47,316 nucleotides of DNA. Origin: Bacteroidales bacterium M6. GTDB lineage: Bacteria > Bacteroidota > Bacteroidia > Bacteroidales > Muribaculaceae. Of this stretch, positions 45,691-47,316 are shown piece after piece. The position numbers were made by a program, and so were the translations under genes. Within the stretch, counting starts at the first letter, position 1; the number at the start of each line of letters is the position of its first letter. The notes beneath the pieces are model-generated. The model was given only the letters and a program-made list of their open reading frames with translations, was not told the origin of the DNA and made no database searches. The stretch is taken from the NCBI GenBank assembly GCA_001689485.1, contig LUJQ01000051.1:5633-52948 (forward strand), in the 5' to 3' direction.

Positions 45691-47283
45691 ATGACTATTA
45701 AGAAAACAATCGTTTCAATTTTACTGGCCGGGGGATGTGCCATGGGCGCATTTGCACAAAACGGGTTGAACGACCCCATGACCAAGGCCATGATGGAAGT
45801 TTACGACCAGGAAATCACGGCAAACCCGCAGGCTTATGACGTCTATTTCCGCCGTGCTAACGAATACTACAAGTTCAACCAGTATCTACGCGCACTATCC
45901 GACATCGACAGCGCAATCAAATATGCCCCACAGGGCGATGCCGATTTCATGTTCCAATGCCTATCACTGCGTGGCGACATCTACCAGATGCTCGGGAAAA
46001 CCCAGGAAGCTCTCAACGATTTCACTGAAGCACTGAAGCTCGACCCCACTTCGTTCATGGCTCTCTACCAAAAAGCCAATTGCGAATACGAACTGGGCGA
46101 CTATGCCGCAGCCAAGGCCGACTATACCCGCATCAGGTCAAACAACCCCCGAAGTGCCGAAGCACTCACAGGGCTTGCCCGTATCGCCGTTAAGGAAAAC
46201 AACCTCGGCCTAGCATCGGAATATATGGACGATGCCGTGGCAATGATGCCTGCCGACAGCGACGTGTATGTGCGCCGAAGCTCGGTGCGCCGAATGCTCG
46301 GCAACAACACCGGCGCCGTCGAGGATCTCCTTATGTCGATAAGCATCGACAACAGCCCCAAGGCATTCCAGCAACTTATCGAAATCAGCAACGAGGATTA
46401 CCCCGCAGTTGTCACCGCATTGAGCAACGCCGTGCACCAGGCTCCTGAACAGGGCATGTTCTATTACATCCGTGGTGTCATAGCCCAGGCTCACGACCAT
46501 TTCCCCTCGGCCATCGCCGACTATAACAAAATAATCGACGAAAACATGTATAACTACGCCGGGATTTACGGGTCGCTTGCCGAATGCCAATACGCGCTAT
46601 GCCGGTTCGACGAGGCATTAGACAATGCAAACCGTGCGATAGGCATGACCAACGAAAACGGCGATTACCAGCTTACACTGGCAAAGATATGCCGTGCTCA
46701 GGGCCGTTACGATGATGCCCTGAAAGCCGTGGATGCCGCAATCGAAAAACTTCCGGCATCAGATGCGGCAAAAGCCTGGAAAGGCCGCATCCTGTATTCG
46801 CTCGGACGCTATGATGATGCCTCTACAATATTCGGCGAACTGATAATGGATTATCCCGAAACGCCTATGAACTACCTTCTGCGGGCATGGGTAATGGCCG
46901 ACGGGCAGAAAAAATCGGGCGATGCCTCGAAAATCTACAAACGTATGCTCGACATCGCATCCGACAATTCACGTGCGGCATCACTCCACGGCTTCGCCCT
47001 CCTGTTTGCAGGGAAAAAGGCTGAAGCATTGAAATGGGCGGAAGAAACCCTCCGCGACAACCGCGACACCGACGGCTCGGTAAGTTATACCATAGCATGC
47101 CTGTATGCACAGGCTGGAGAAACTGAAAAAGGTTTCGAATGCATCGAGAAAGCCCTCGATAAAGGATATGCAAACCGCTATAACCTGACCGTAAACGATG
47201 ATGCCCGTGTCAACATCGCGCCATTACGTAAAGGCACACGGCTCACGCAACTTCTCTCAAACTATTCTTACATCTTTGAATAA
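45691..47283 (+). CDS. Exported TPR-repeat protein
   Basis: A 530-residue exported protein made almost wholly of tetratricopeptide repeats. I place the start at ATG 45691, which opens a clear signal peptide (MTIKKTIVSILLAGG, cleavage after FAQ near residue 23); an in-frame ATG at 45643 would put 16 extra residues ahead of it. About ten TPR-type helix pairs can be followed, for example YFRRANEYYKFNQYLRALSD, LSLRGDIYQMLGKTQEALND and LYQKANCEYELGDYAAAK. The last segment (residues about 470-520, CLYAQAGETEKGFECIEKAL) matches a capping repeat. TPR proteins serve as protein-binding scaffolds; partner unknown. Last gene of the plus-strand run. Confidence 0.82.
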   Translation: MTIKKTIVSILLAGGCAMGAFAQNGLNDPMTKAMMEVYDQEITANPQAYDVYFRRANEYYKFNQYLRALSDIDSAIKYAPQGDADFMFQCLSLRGDIYQMLGKTQEALNDFTEALKLDPTSFMALYQKANCEYELGDYAAAKADYTRIRSNNPRSAEALTGLARIAVKENNLGLASEYMDDAVAMMPADSDVYVRRSSVRRMLGNNTGAVEDLLMSISIDNSPKAFQQLIEISNEDYPAVVTALSNAVHQAPEQGMFYYIRGVIAQAHDHFPSAIADYNKIIDENMYNYAGIYGSLAECQYALCRFDEALDNANRAIGMTNENGDYQLTLAKICRAQGRYDDALKAVDAAIEKLPASDAAKAWKGRILYSLGRYDDASTIFGELIMDYPETPMNYLLRAWVMADGQKKSGDASKIYKRMLDIASDNSRAASLHGFALLFAGKKAEALKWAEETLRDNRDTDGSVSYTIACLYAQAGETEKGFECIEKALDKGYANRYNLTVNDDARVNIAPLRKGTRLTQLLSNYSYIFE

Positions 47284-47316
47284 CGGATTACAAACAAAAA
47301 TCACACGGCCTTGCAT

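Overview
The window looks like a chromosomal segment of a gut Bacteroidales bacterium, most likely Muribaculaceae or a close relative; this placement is inferred from gene content, not from a marker tree. The reasons are promoters of the Bacteroidetes type (TAnnTTTG at -7, no E. coli -10 box), a type V (Mfa/Fim) fimbrial operon, TonB-dependent receptors, a Bacteroidetes putative porin, DUF3575, DUF3868, DUF5106 and DUF6155 type proteins, and a MutA/MutB propionate pathway. I see no tRNA, rRNA, CRISPR array, transposase, phage gene or integrase.

Layout. 1-7.9 kb: an NhaC-type antiporter (-) diverges from a TonB receptor/DUF6155-like pair, followed by a putative porin and a membrane-anchored solute-binding-domain protein (+). 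7.9-13.2 kb: housekeeping genes on the minus strand (dinB, pncB, valS). 13.3-23.9 kb: a six-gene minus-strand fimbrial locus, in transcription order DUF3575 protein, DUF3868/OmpA-like protein, Mfa1-type major fimbrillin, Mfa2-type anchor, and two very large lipoproteins that are probable tip adhesins. 24.5-28.5 kb: an S9 peptidase and a secreted Fn3/jelly-roll protein (+). 28.7-32.8 kb: mutA-mutB (-). 33.2-37 kb: an Uup-like ABC-F ATPase (+), a GT2 glycosyltransferase (-) and a small lipoprotein (-). 37.0-39.6 kb: clpB (-). 39.9-47.3 kb: a tightly packed plus-strand run (DUF5106/thioredoxin-like, mnmA, bifunctional nuclease, nucleoside MFS transporter, rsmE, kdsA, TPR protein) behind a good -33/-7 promoter.

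How genes work together. The fimbrial locus is the most interesting unit. Its largest gene ends in two modules that resemble CBM26 starch-binding modules (both with W-P-G-x-x-M), and the last gene has a fimbrillin-like N-terminus, a FISUMP-type domain and a third, weaker CBM26-like end. I infer a surface fibre whose tip may bind alpha-glucan or a similar glycan. A 12-bp perfect GC-rich hairpin separates the major subunit gene from the anchor gene and could set subunit ratio.

Non-coding structure. A 172-bp long imperfect palindrome (36813-36984) lies between clpB and a small lipoprotein gene. A 45-bp relative and a 26-bp remnant sit in the 5' leaders of the two tip-adhesin genes, so this looks like a dispersed MITE-like repeat. 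A separate 11-mer, TAAGTAAGTCA, occurs three times, each upstream of a minus-strand gene. All family names are from reading the protein sequences; no database search was possible.
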